Source: Marinoscillum sp964351625
Lineage (GTDB): Bacteria; Bacteroidota; Bacteroidia; Cytophagales; Cyclobacteriaceae
DNA length: 64,000 nt
NCBI GenBank assembly: GCA_964351625.1
Contig: CAYGOV010000006.1
Location: 62,001-126,000 of the forward strand
Direction: 5' to 3'
Below are positions 54,923 through 62,494 of this stretch, in pieces (position 1 is the stretch's first letter; each line of letters opens with the position of its first letter). The notes under the pieces were generated by a model that ran no database searches, was not told the DNA's origin, and saw only the letters and a list, made by a program, of their open reading frames with translations. The position numbers and the translations under genes were made by a program.

Positions 54923-54976
54923 CACATTTGGCAAATGTGAAATTGTTACCTAATAATATTTGGTAAATTGCCAAAT
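54923..54976. promoter_or_regulatory. Palindromic elements between divergent protease genes
   Basis: CACATTTG-G-CAAATGTG (54923-54939) is a perfect 8-bp inverted repeat around one base. A second inverted repeat ATTTGG/CCAAAT lies at 54958-54976 with a 7-bp spacer. Both share the ATTTGG half-site. Neither is followed by a T-run, so operators are more likely than terminators. Confidence 0.5.
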
Positions 54977-55068
54977 CTTTTAAAAGCGCCACCTACAACC
55001 ATAGAGAAAACCAAATTCTGATTAAGTAGAAGCCTGCTTCGCATCTATTCTTACCTTAATTTAGCCTT

Positions 55069-57630
55069 GTGCGCTCATTCGTATTTTTTCTCGTTTATAT
55101 ACTGTTTTTGTCTCCATTCCTAAAAGGTCAAAACAAACTTTCACCAAACCTCCGGCAGAATAGTAGCGGTCGATGGGAAGTGCCAAATACTTTGACGCTA
55201 CTTGTCAAGAACCCTTCCGATTTCAAAACGAATTATATAGCTCAGATTAAACAATTAAGCCAAAATGGTTCATTAGATGTCATCATAGTTGAGTTTGTAA
55301 ACACAGACATCATCAATGACCTGCTTCAAGATGACAATATCTTGTTTATTGACTTAATGAGGAAGCCCAAAGAAGAAGCATTGTTAGATGAGCCAAACTT
55401 CTATTTCAATAGAGTCAGAAAATGGCAGGCAGAATATGGAGACATAGAATTGGTGACACCTGCTATATCCATCAAAGAGCAGAGATTCAAAACAGACGAC
55501 ATAGACCTTAGAAATAAGTTTTTCTCTATAAATACTGAAGGTGAAACTTTCTCTGATCATGCAACAAGCATGGCTACAATAATTGCCGGAAGAGGCAACA
55601 GCTCAATTGACTCTAAAGGGATTTTACCCGAGGCAAAACTCAGTTCTTCTGACTACAACAATCTACTCCCAGACGATGAAGCGCTCCTTCTCGAAAATGA
55701 AGTTTATATTCAAAATCATTCTTACGGGGTTGGGATAGAAAACTATTATGGAATTGAAGCATTGAAGTACGATCAGTCCATTTATAGTTCAAAGACTCTT
55801 GTGCATGTCTTTTCTGCAGGCAATGCAGGCAATCAGGTCGCTGAACATGGAGAGTTTGAAGGATTGTCCTATGCGAATCTCACAGGCACATTCAAGCAGG
55901 CTAAAAATATTATTACAGTAGCTGCTGTGGACACTTCACTTACTATCAGTCTGTTGGCATCCAGAGGTCCGGCCTATGACGGAAGAATAAAGCCTGAGCT
56001 CTCGGCATATGGTGGCAAAGGCACGAGTGATGCTGCAGCCATTGTTTCAGGAATAATCGCAGGGCTCCAAAGTCAGTATCAAACAAAGCATGATAAACAA
56101 CCAATTACTTCTTTGGTCAAATCAATATTGATTGCATCGGCTGATGATATCGGAAATTTAGGTCCAGATTTCGCTACCGGCTATGGAAGCGTTAATGCAA
56201 AGACGGCAGCTCAAATACTGGAAAGACAGTGGCATGACGAAGTTACTCTACAGAGCAACTCCACTTCAAACCTATCGATAATCTTACCCGAAGATGTTCA
56301 TGAAATTCGCGTGGCAATCTGCTGGACAGATCCCGCAGCATCAATTGATGCCACTACAGCTTTGATAAATGACATTGATGGTGTCCTAAGATTAGGTGAC
56401 ACTTCTTTTAAACCATGGTTACTCAATACTTCACCAAATTTAGCAGCACTAACAGCACTAGCTACTAAGAGTGAAGACCACTTAAATAATGTAGAGCTGA
56501 TTACCGTAGACAACCCTTCTGCTGGCACATATAATCTAGAAATAAAATCACCAATTATGAATGGCGATCAAGTCGTAAGTGTGGCGTGGTATTATAGCCT
56601 TAAAAATCATTTCGATTGGGATTACCCAAATGAAACTGATCAGATCATATCCGGGAGTTTGCAAAAGCTGTTTTGGGAAACTACCTATAAGAACTCAACA
56701 GGCGAGCTGGAAATAAAATTAGGTCAAGGAGCTTGGCAGCTCATTGATGGGACGGTAGATCTATCGAAAATCAAAGAATTAAAAATACCTGAAGAGACCT
56801 CAAGAGCTCAGCTGAGAATGATAATTGAAGATTCCGTTTATCTGTCAGGGGAATTTTTCATCGGGAACAATCCAGACATAAATGTCACGTACAATTGCGA
56901 TTCGACTTTTGGACTAGGATGGGAGATGGTGTCTGAAGCTGTCAGTTACAATATTTATAAGATGGGCGAGAGTTCCATGGAGCTTCTTGGCACAACCACA
57001 GACAATTATTTTACAATTTCCAAATCGAGCGAAGTATTCTATAGTGTGGCGGCAAGTTATGATTCGGACAGAGAGTTTCGTTCCAATGCTTTGAATTATC
57101 AATTTCAAGGAGCGTTATGTTATATCAACTTTTTCTCAGCACAACGTGTGCAAGATGGGGTCCAATTGAGCCTAGACCTTAGCACTGAAAATGAGGTTTC
57201 GAGCATAGAAATATTCAAATCATACGATAACATCAAAGGCGAAAAGGCATTTGATATTACGCCTTCTGGTTTTTCCAGTTATCTGGTAAATGATAGCTCT
57301 ATCAATTCTGGCTTGGTCCAATATGTGGCGGTGCTAAGTTTTGCCAATGACCAAAAGATATTTTCGGACACGGTAAGTTTATTCGTGGACAACCCTGGAA
57401 AAGTCATCCTCTACCCAAATCCTGCTACCGATGGTTATATTTATATCCTTTCCTCTGGCACGGGTCAGCGGCTGCAGATCTTGGACAGTAGAGGCACGCT
57501 TGTTTTGGAAAAAGACCTAGAATTTCGTGAAGAGGAAATTATCCTTGATGACTTTAGACAGGGAATCTACTATTACAGACTAATGGAAAATGGGAAGAAG
57601 GTTGATGAAGGGAAGTTCTTTAAAAATTAG
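55069..57630 (+). CDS. Secreted S8 (subtilisin) protease with T9SS sorting domain
   Basis: 853 residues; the start is GTG at 55069, giving a signal peptide (VFFLVYILFLSPFLKGQ). Subtilase domain at about 110-390: catalytic His in FSDHATSMATIIAGRG, oxyanion Asn in HVFSAGNAGNQ, and Ser in GKGTSDAAAIVSGIIAG (Ala replaces the usual Pro). The usual catalytic DTG/DSG is not seen. Jelly-roll and fibronectin-like regions follow. The C-terminal 80 residues (VILYPNPATDGYIYI ... GIYYYRLMENGKKVDEGKF) are a type A T9SS sorting signal, so the protein is exported through the type IX system. Confidence 0.9.
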   Translation: MRSFVFFLVYILFLSPFLKGQNKLSPNLRQNSSGRWEVPNTLTLLVKNPSDFKTNYIAQIKQLSQNGSLDVIIVEFVNTDIINDLLQDDNILFIDLMRKPKEEALLDEPNFYFNRVRKWQAEYGDIELVTPAISIKEQRFKTDDIDLRNKFFSINTEGETFSDHATSMATIIAGRGNSSIDSKGILPEAKLSSSDYNNLLPDDEALLLENEVYIQNHSYGVGIENYYGIEALKYDQSIYSSKTLVHVFSAGNAGNQVAEHGEFEGLSYANLTGTFKQAKNIITVAAVDTSLTISLLASRGPAYDGRIKPELSAYGGKGTSDAAAIVSGIIAGLQSQYQTKHDKQPITSLVKSILIASADDIGNLGPDFATGYGSVNAKTAAQILERQWHDEVTLQSNSTSNLSIILPEDVHEIRVAICWTDPAASIDATTALINDIDGVLRLGDTSFKPWLLNTSPNLAALTALATKSEDHLNNVELITVDNPSAGTYNLEIKSPIMNGDQVVSVAWYYSLKNHFDWDYPNETDQIISGSLQKLFWETTYKNSTGELEIKLGQGAWQLIDGTVDLSKIKELKIPEETSRAQLRMIIEDSVYLSGEFFIGNNPDINVTYNCDSTFGLGWEMVSEAVSYNIYKMGESSMELLGTTTDNYFTISKSSEVFYSVAASYDSDREFRSNALNYQFQGALCYINFFSAQRVQDGVQLSLDLSTENEVSSIEIFKSYDNIKGEKAFDITPSGFSSYLVNDSSINSGLVQYVAVLSFANDQKIFSDTVSLFVDNPGKVILYPNPATDGYIYILSSGTGQRLQILDSRGTLVLEKDLEFREEEIILDDFRQGIYYYRLMENGKKVDEGKFFKN

Positions 57631-57632
57631 AT

Positions 57633-58391
57633 TTAATCGGCTGAAAATTCAAATTCTACTCGTCGATTATCTTCAGATCGCTCAGGTATATTAGTCAAAG
57701 GTTCCTCGCTTCCTAGCCCTTTGAATCCCATCCTGTTAGACGAAATTCCTTTAGAAACTAAGTATTCAAATACTTCCCTTGCTCTGGCTGTAGAAAGTTC
57801 TTTGTTTAATTGCTCGGAGCCTATGGCATCTGTATGACCTGTGATCATCAAGCTCAACTCGGGCGATTGTCTCATATAATCAAAGATTTTATCCAATTCC
57901 TCGTAAGAATCTTGGCGAATCGTTGATTTGTTCATATCAAACTGAAGGGTCTGAAACTGATATTTTTGATGAATCTGATAGCTAGGGGCAGGTTTATATT
58001 CGGAACTGATTTCAAGGGAATCATTTACAATATTTGAGTTGCCAACTACCATTTCCTGTTCCACCATTTTTGTGGGAGCATCAGGAATAACCCGCTTAAT
58101 CGGTGGACCAGATTTCTTATACCTTTTAAATCCCTTCCCGACTTTACCCGACCTACCTCTCTGATACCTACACATCTTATCCCAGCATACTATGGGAGAA
58201 AAAATACTGTGGCCTGGTCCTCCAAGTGATCCAAAAGCAGCTCTTCGCTTTTTTTCCTTCTTCACTTTCCAATATTCATCAGGACTAAGATGGCTTACCA
58301 ATAATGGTTTACTACATGAAGCTAACATTATCAGGAAAATCAAATAAGCAAAACAGAACCTGTCCACAATAATTTGAAACGAGATCAACAC
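57633..58391 (-). CDS. OmpA-family lipoprotein
   Basis: 252 residues. A membrane-type signal ends LIMLASCSKP, with the lipid-modified Cys at about 26. A basic region with unusual Gly/Lys/Arg content (about 46-100: RGRSGKVGKGFKRYKK) precedes the OmpA/peptidoglycan-binding domain (about 145-252): LQFDMNKSTIRQDSYEELD, ITGHTDAIGSEQLNKELSTA and ERSEDNRRVEFEF. It probably links the outer membrane to peptidoglycan. Convergent with the subtilase gene, 2 bp between them. Confidence 0.9.
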   Translation of the reverse strand: MLISFQIIVDRFCFAYLIFLIMLASCSKPLLVSHLSPDEYWKVKKEKKRRAAFGSLGGPGHSIFSPIVCWDKMCRYQRGRSGKVGKGFKRYKKSGPPIKRVIPDAPTKMVEQEMVVGNSNIVNDSLEISSEYKPAPSYQIHQKYQFQTLQFDMNKSTIRQDSYEELDKIFDYMRQSPELSLMITGHTDAIGSEQLNKELSTARAREVFEYLVSKGISSNRMGFKGLGSEEPLTNIPERSEDNRRVEFEFSAD

Positions 58392-58412
58392 GTCGTTTCG
58401 TATAAAATAAAA

Positions 58413-58465
58413 AAATCCCGACCAATTAGTCAGGATTTAAAGGTTCCCCGACTGAAGCGTCGGGG
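58413..58465 (-). terminator. Double hairpin terminator of htpG
   Basis: Reading leftward from the htpG stop: first CCCCGAC/GTCGGGG (58446-58465, 6-nt loop), then AAATCCTGAC/GTCGGGATTT (58413-58438, one G-U pair), which is directly followed by a T-run. The second is a canonical rho-independent terminator; it also lies just upstream of the next leftward gene. Confidence 0.8.
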
Positions 58466-58488
58466 TTATATGTATAGGATAATTGTGC

Positions 58489-60381
58489 TTAATTAGAAGC
58501 CAACTCCACGCTTCTATTGATAAAGTCGGTGAGCTTTTTGCCACTCAACATACCTTGTCCCAATAGTGCCCAATCATAAGCTTGCTTAGCCAAAGCCACT
58601 TGCTCAGCTTCGTCAGAAGATGCTATGATCTTCTTAGTAAAGGCGTGGTTAGCATTGACAGCCACTGACAAAGACAATGGCATTTCACCAAACATCATTG
58701 GACCTCCGCCACCTTGCGCTTGCATGTCACGCATCCTACGGATAAACTCTGGCAGGGTGATGGTCACCGGCATATCGTCTGTGGCCATTGGCTCTACAGA
58801 CACCATACTTTTTTGATCATCAATTGCCTTTTTAAAGACCTCTTGTACCTTTTCCTTTTCAGTATCAGACAAGACAGATTCTTTCTTTTCGTCCTTATCC
58901 ACCAATTTGTCAATCACATCAGCATCTACACGCTTCATTGTGATTCCTTCGTATTTCTGCTCTACGTGGTTGATAAAGTGGCTGTCCACAGGACCGTCCA
59001 TTACAAGCACATCGTAGCTACGCTTCTTAGCAGTTTCGATGTATCCATGTTGCTTCTCCTCATCTGTAGTGTATAGGAAGACAACACTTTTGTCCTTATT
59101 GGTCTGATTGGTCTCTACTTGCTTCTTGTATTCATCTATGTTGAAGAACTTACCTTCCACATTTTTGATCAAAGTAAACTCCTTCGCCTTTTCCTCAAAT
59201 TTCTCTTCGGAAATCATTCCGTACTTCACAAAAACACCAATGTCTCCCCATTTCTGCTCGTAAGCTGGTCTATCCTTTTTGTATAGATCCGCTAGTTTAT
59301 CAGCTACTTTCTTAGTGATGTAGCCATTGATCTTTTTCACGTTTCCATCAGACTGAAGATAGCTTCGAGAAACGTTGAGCGGGATATCAGGTGAGTCGAT
59401 CACACCATGAAGCATTTGCAAGAAATCTGGAACGATATCCTTCACCTCATCAGTGATGAACACTTGGCGAGAATAAAGTTGAATTTTGTTTTTCTGGAAT
59501 TCGAAATCCTTTTTCAGCTTAGGAAAATAAAGAATACCAGTAAGGTTGAACGGGTAATCAACATTCAAATGAATCCAGAACAATGGGTCTTCTGAGAATG
59601 GATACAACTCTTTGTAGAAAGCCAAATAATCTTCGTCCTTCAGATCAGTCGGAGACTTTGCCCAAAGTGGCTGAGGATTGTTGACAATATTATCTTCTTT
59701 GACAGTTTTATATTTCTTCTTGCCGTCTTTGTCCTCCCCATCCTCTACCGATTTGTCTTTCTGACCAAAACGAATAGGCACAGGCAAAAACTTGGAATAC
59801 TTATCCAAGATTCCTTGAATTCTGTGCTCTTCCAAAAACTCCTCAGAGTCTTCTGCTATATGAAGGATGATATCTGTACCACGCTCTTTGCGCTTTCCTT
59901 TTTTGATTTCAAACTCCGTGTTGCCATCACAATACCACGCCGCTGGCTCAGAACCTTCCACATGCGAAAGCGACTGAATCTCCACTTGCTTGGACACCAT
60001 AAATGCCGAGTAGAAACCCAACCCAAAATGACCAATGATTTGCTGTTCGTCACCTTTGTCCTTGTATTTTTCAACAAACTCTGTGGCACCAGAAAAGGCT
60101 ATTTGGTTGATATATTTTTTTATATCTTCAGCTGTAAGACCAATTCCTTTATCAGAAATGGTAATGGTCTTTTTCTTCTTATCAAAAGAAACATCTACAG
60201 TCAAGTCGCCAAGCTCACCTTTGTACTCGCCTAAAGAAGTCAATCTTTTGATTTTTTGAGTGGCATCCACAGCATTGGATACTAGCTCTCTAAGGAAGAT
60301 CTCATGATCGGAGTATAAAAATTTCTTGATGATGGGGAAGATGTTCTCCGTGTGAATTGAAATGTTACCTTTCTCTTGCAT
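58489..60381 (-). CDS. htpG: Molecular chaperone HtpG (bacterial Hsp90)
   Basis: 630 residues. GHKL-type N-terminal ATPase: ELVSNAVDATQKIKRL (about 34-49), SDKGIGLTAEDI, and the lid motif GHFGLGFYSAFMV near residue 117. Middle-domain motif LNVSRSYLQSDGNVKKI with the catalytic Arg at about 343. The C-terminal dimerisation domain runs to 630. A charged Lys/Glu/Asp insert (about 205-225, KDKSVEDGEDKDGKK) links the first two domains. Monocistronic, with a double-hairpin terminator. Confidence 0.97.
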   Translation of the reverse strand: MQEKGNISIHTENIFPIIKKFLYSDHEIFLRELVSNAVDATQKIKRLTSLGEYKGELGDLTVDVSFDKKKKTITISDKGIGLTAEDIKKYINQIAFSGATEFVEKYKDKGDEQQIIGHFGLGFYSAFMVSKQVEIQSLSHVEGSEPAAWYCDGNTEFEIKKGKRKERGTDIILHIAEDSEEFLEEHRIQGILDKYSKFLPVPIRFGQKDKSVEDGEDKDGKKKYKTVKEDNIVNNPQPLWAKSPTDLKDEDYLAFYKELYPFSEDPLFWIHLNVDYPFNLTGILYFPKLKKDFEFQKNKIQLYSRQVFITDEVKDIVPDFLQMLHGVIDSPDIPLNVSRSYLQSDGNVKKINGYITKKVADKLADLYKKDRPAYEQKWGDIGVFVKYGMISEEKFEEKAKEFTLIKNVEGKFFNIDEYKKQVETNQTNKDKSVVFLYTTDEEKQHGYIETAKKRSYDVLVMDGPVDSHFINHVEQKYEGITMKRVDADVIDKLVDKDEKKESVLSDTEKEKVQEVFKKAIDDQKSMVSVEPMATDDMPVTITLPEFIRRMRDMQAQGGGGPMMFGEMPLSLSVAVNANHAFTKKIIASSDEAEQVALAKQAYDWALLGQGMLSGKKLTDFINRSVELASN

Positions 60382-60541
60382 ATCGTTATTTTGTTTTCAA
60401 TCAGATTACTGTTCGCGACAAGTCAAATACAATACCACACGGCAGAATCTGTCAAGTTGGCAGAAAAAGTACTGAGCGTGCAGATGAGCTAAAATGACAT
60501 GGGTCAAATTGACTGGGAGTAGAACCTACTTTCGTCATACT

Positions 60542-60573
60542 TTTGGTAATACCAATTGTATTACTTTTGTGAT
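60542..60573 (+). promoter_or_regulatory. Promoter with autoregulatory-type inverted repeat of the toxin-antitoxin operon
   Basis: TTTG at 60542-60545 and TACTTTTG at 60562-60569 look like -33 and -7 elements (16-bp spacing, slightly short). Between and over them lies a perfect inverted repeat, GTAATAC (60546-60552) and GTATTAC (60558-60564), with a 5-bp spacer. The antitoxin ATG follows at 60574, so the mRNA would be near leaderless. The layout fits repression by the RHH antitoxin. Confidence 0.6.
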
Positions 60574-60828
60574 ATGAAAACGATAAGCCTCAAAGTGCCT
60601 GATGATGTCTATGAGCGAATAGAAGCCAATCGCAAGCGAGAAAATATGAACAGGTCTAGTTACGTGATGGAAGCTTTGGCCACCTATAGCAAGCAAAAAG
60701 AACGTGAAGAACTGGGCGAAAAACTGCGGAAGGAGTCAATCCAAACTGCAGAAGAATATGAGGCCTTTAAATCAGAATTGGAGGATTTTGAAGGGACGCT
60801 AATGGATGGCTTGACTGATGAAAATTAA
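60574..60828 (+). CDS. Ribbon-helix-helix antitoxin
   Basis: 84 residues from the ATG at 60574. Residues 1-45 (MKTISLKVPDDVYERIEANR ... NRSSYVMEALATY) form a MetJ/Arc/CopG-type RHH DNA-binding domain: the beta strand ISLKV and two helices are clear. The acidic C-terminus (about 50-84) is the likely toxin-binding tail. It overlaps the downstream PemK-family gene by 11 bp, the usual antitoxin-first order. Confidence 0.85.
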   Translation: MKTISLKVPDDVYERIEANRKRENMNRSSYVMEALATYSKQKEREELGEKLRKESIQTAEEYEAFKSELEDFEGTLMDGLTDEN

Positions 60829-61159
60829 TAAATTTGACTTCTGGATTGCCTCGCTTAATCCAGTGAGAGGGATAGAAGTAGGTAAGATCAGGCCAGTCAT
60901 GGTTATTCAATCGGAATTCCTCAACGAAAATCATCCGACAACACTCATTTGTCCCCTTTCATCCAAGCCTTGGAAAGAAAAAACAAATCATTTGACATTA
61001 CCCAAAACCAAATCTGGGCTGGATAAAGATTCTGTTATTCTCTTAGATCAGATAAGGGCACTTGATAACGGAAGGTTACTCGAAAGAATCGGGGCATTGC
61101 CCACAGATTACCATGCAAGCGTAAATGAGAGATTAAAAATCATTTTAGATCTTACCTGA
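60818..61159 (+). CDS. PemK/MazF-family endoribonuclease toxin
   Basis: 113 residues. Family features: FDFWIASLNPVRGIEVGKIR with PVMVIQSEFLN (strand-loop bearing the conserved Arg and Pro), TTLICPLSS, SVILLDQIRALDNGRLLERI, and a C-terminal helix. MazF-like toxins cut mRNA or tRNA at short motifs. Translationally coupled to the RHH antitoxin by an 11-bp overlap. Its 3' end overlaps the convergent DUF4293 gene by 8 bp. Confidence 0.9.
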   Translation: MKINKFDFWIASLNPVRGIEVGKIRPVMVIQSEFLNENHPTTLICPLSSKPWKEKTNHLTLPKTKSGLDKDSVILLDQIRALDNGRLLERIGALPTDYHASVNERLKIILDLT

Positions 61160-61640
61160 TTCTATCGGCGCTTTTGACTAGGCGATCATCTTTTCTAATA
61201 AAGCGATTGGCCAATGAATTGAAAAATAGTGCGGCGGCTATTACATAAAATCCCATCTGAAAATCCCCAATCGTTTCTGGACTTAGCAATTGATCTCCTT
61301 TGGTAGAGTAATAATAAGTCATACCCAAGCAGCCCCCCATGACCAGCGAGTTTAGTGCACCTAGTTTTATTTGAGTCAGACGATTCTTAAACTGGAAAAT
61401 AGAAAAGAAAGCGACTGCAGCAGATAAAATGGCTAAAATTGAAACAATGTATGTATCACTAGTCGCCATGACTGTCTCTGTACCCGACTCACCGTAGCTG
61501 GAGTAGACCAGCTCAAAAGCATTCAGATTGACTACTTCTTGAGCAGATGTATCAAGCTTACTCCACAAAGGAAGAAACAATGTGGCGATCATGATGACAC
61601 CAACTAAAAACAAGAAGACGGTTTGGATTCTTTGAATCAT
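61152..61640 (-). CDS. DUF4293 membrane protein
   Basis: 162 residues: MIQRIQTVFLFLVGVIMIAT begins the first of four membrane helices (about 5-25, 65-85, 95-112, 120-140), with an extracytoplasmic loop (residues 28-62, WSKLDTSAQEVVNLNAF). This family is restricted to Bacteroidota and has no assigned role. It is on the opposite strand to both neighbours, divergent from truA. Confidence 0.85.
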   Translation of the reverse strand: MIQRIQTVFLFLVGVIMIATLFLPLWSKLDTSAQEVVNLNAFELVYSSYGESGTETVMATSDTYIVSILAILSAAVAFFSIFQFKNRLTQIKLGALNSLVMGGCLGMTYYYSTKGDQLLSPETIGDFQMGFYVIAAALFFNSLANRFIRKDDRLVKSADRIR

Positions 61641-61723
61641 GACTTAAAAATATTTTCTGCAAAAGTGATCATCCCGCTTTAGAAACCAACGAATCAAGAA
61701 GATTTCTTTAAAGTCTAATGCTA

Positions 61724-61737
61724 TACTTTTGCCGCGA
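61724..61737 (+). promoter_or_regulatory. Bacteroidota -7 element directly before truA
   Basis: TACTTTTG at 61724-61731 matches TAnnTTTG exactly; the ATG follows 6 nt later. It shares the TTTGCCGC core with the rlmN promoter. No -33 TTTG is apparent. Confidence 0.5.
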
Positions 61738-62490
61738 ATGCGATATTTCTTGGACATATCTTATCTAGGCACAGCCTATCATGGATGGCAGATTCAGCAA
61801 AATGCCAATACCGTGCAAGCTGAAATCAACCGAGCACTATCACTGGTGCTTCAAGAAGATTTGGCATGTTTGGGAAGTGGTAGGACAGATACTGGCGTGC
61901 ATGCATCTCAACAAATTGCTCATGTAGACCTTCTGGAATTAAAGTTTCCTGTGCCGCAACTGCAAATGAAGCTAAACACAGTTCTTCCGAACGATATTAG
62001 TATCAACAATATTGCTTTGGTCCATAATGAAGCACATGCCAGATTTGACGCTACCCGAAGGACTTATCACTATCACATCAGCAAATCAAAAAACCCATTC
62101 CTAATTGGGCAATATTATCATTTTACCAGATCTCTTAGCGTTCAGAAAATCCAACAGGCTTTGGAGGTGATAAAAAAAACAAAAGATTTTCAGGCATTCA
62201 GTAAGGTGCACACGGATGTAAACAATTTTGATTGTGAGATCTTTGATATTTCGTGGAAAGAAACGAACGAATCGCATACGTTCTGCGTAAGTGCCAATAG
62301 ATTTTTGAGAGGAATGGTGCGTGCAATGGTGGGCACCCTACTAGATGTCGGGACAGAAAAGATTAGCTTAGAAGATTTTAAATCAATACTCGATAGCGGA
62401 GACAGAAAGAAGGCCGGTAGATCTGTACCTGCCGAAGGTCTCTTTTTGACAAAAGTAGAATATCCCGAGTCAGTGTATTTAGCAAATTAG
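61738..62490 (+). CDS. truA: tRNA pseudouridine synthase TruA
   Basis: 250 residues from the ATG at 61738; the upstream TTG at 61729 lies inside the -7 element. TruA isomerises U38-40 of the tRNA anticodon arm. The catalytic Asp is in GSGRTDTGVHASQQIAHV (Asp51 by this start). RRTYHYHISKSKNPF and FLRGMVRAMVGTLLDVG are family blocks. The ABC exporter gene starts 4 bp after the stop, so they likely form one transcript. Confidence 0.95.
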   Translation: MRYFLDISYLGTAYHGWQIQQNANTVQAEINRALSLVLQEDLACLGSGRTDTGVHASQQIAHVDLLELKFPVPQLQMKLNTVLPNDISINNIALVHNEAHARFDATRRTYHYHISKSKNPFLIGQYYHFTRSLSVQKIQQALEVIKKTKDFQAFSKVHTDVNNFDCEIFDISWKETNESHTFCVSANRFLRGMVRAMVGTLLDVGTEKISLEDFKSILDSGDRKKAGRSVPAEGLFLTKVEYPESVYLAN

Positions 62491-62494
62491 ACGT

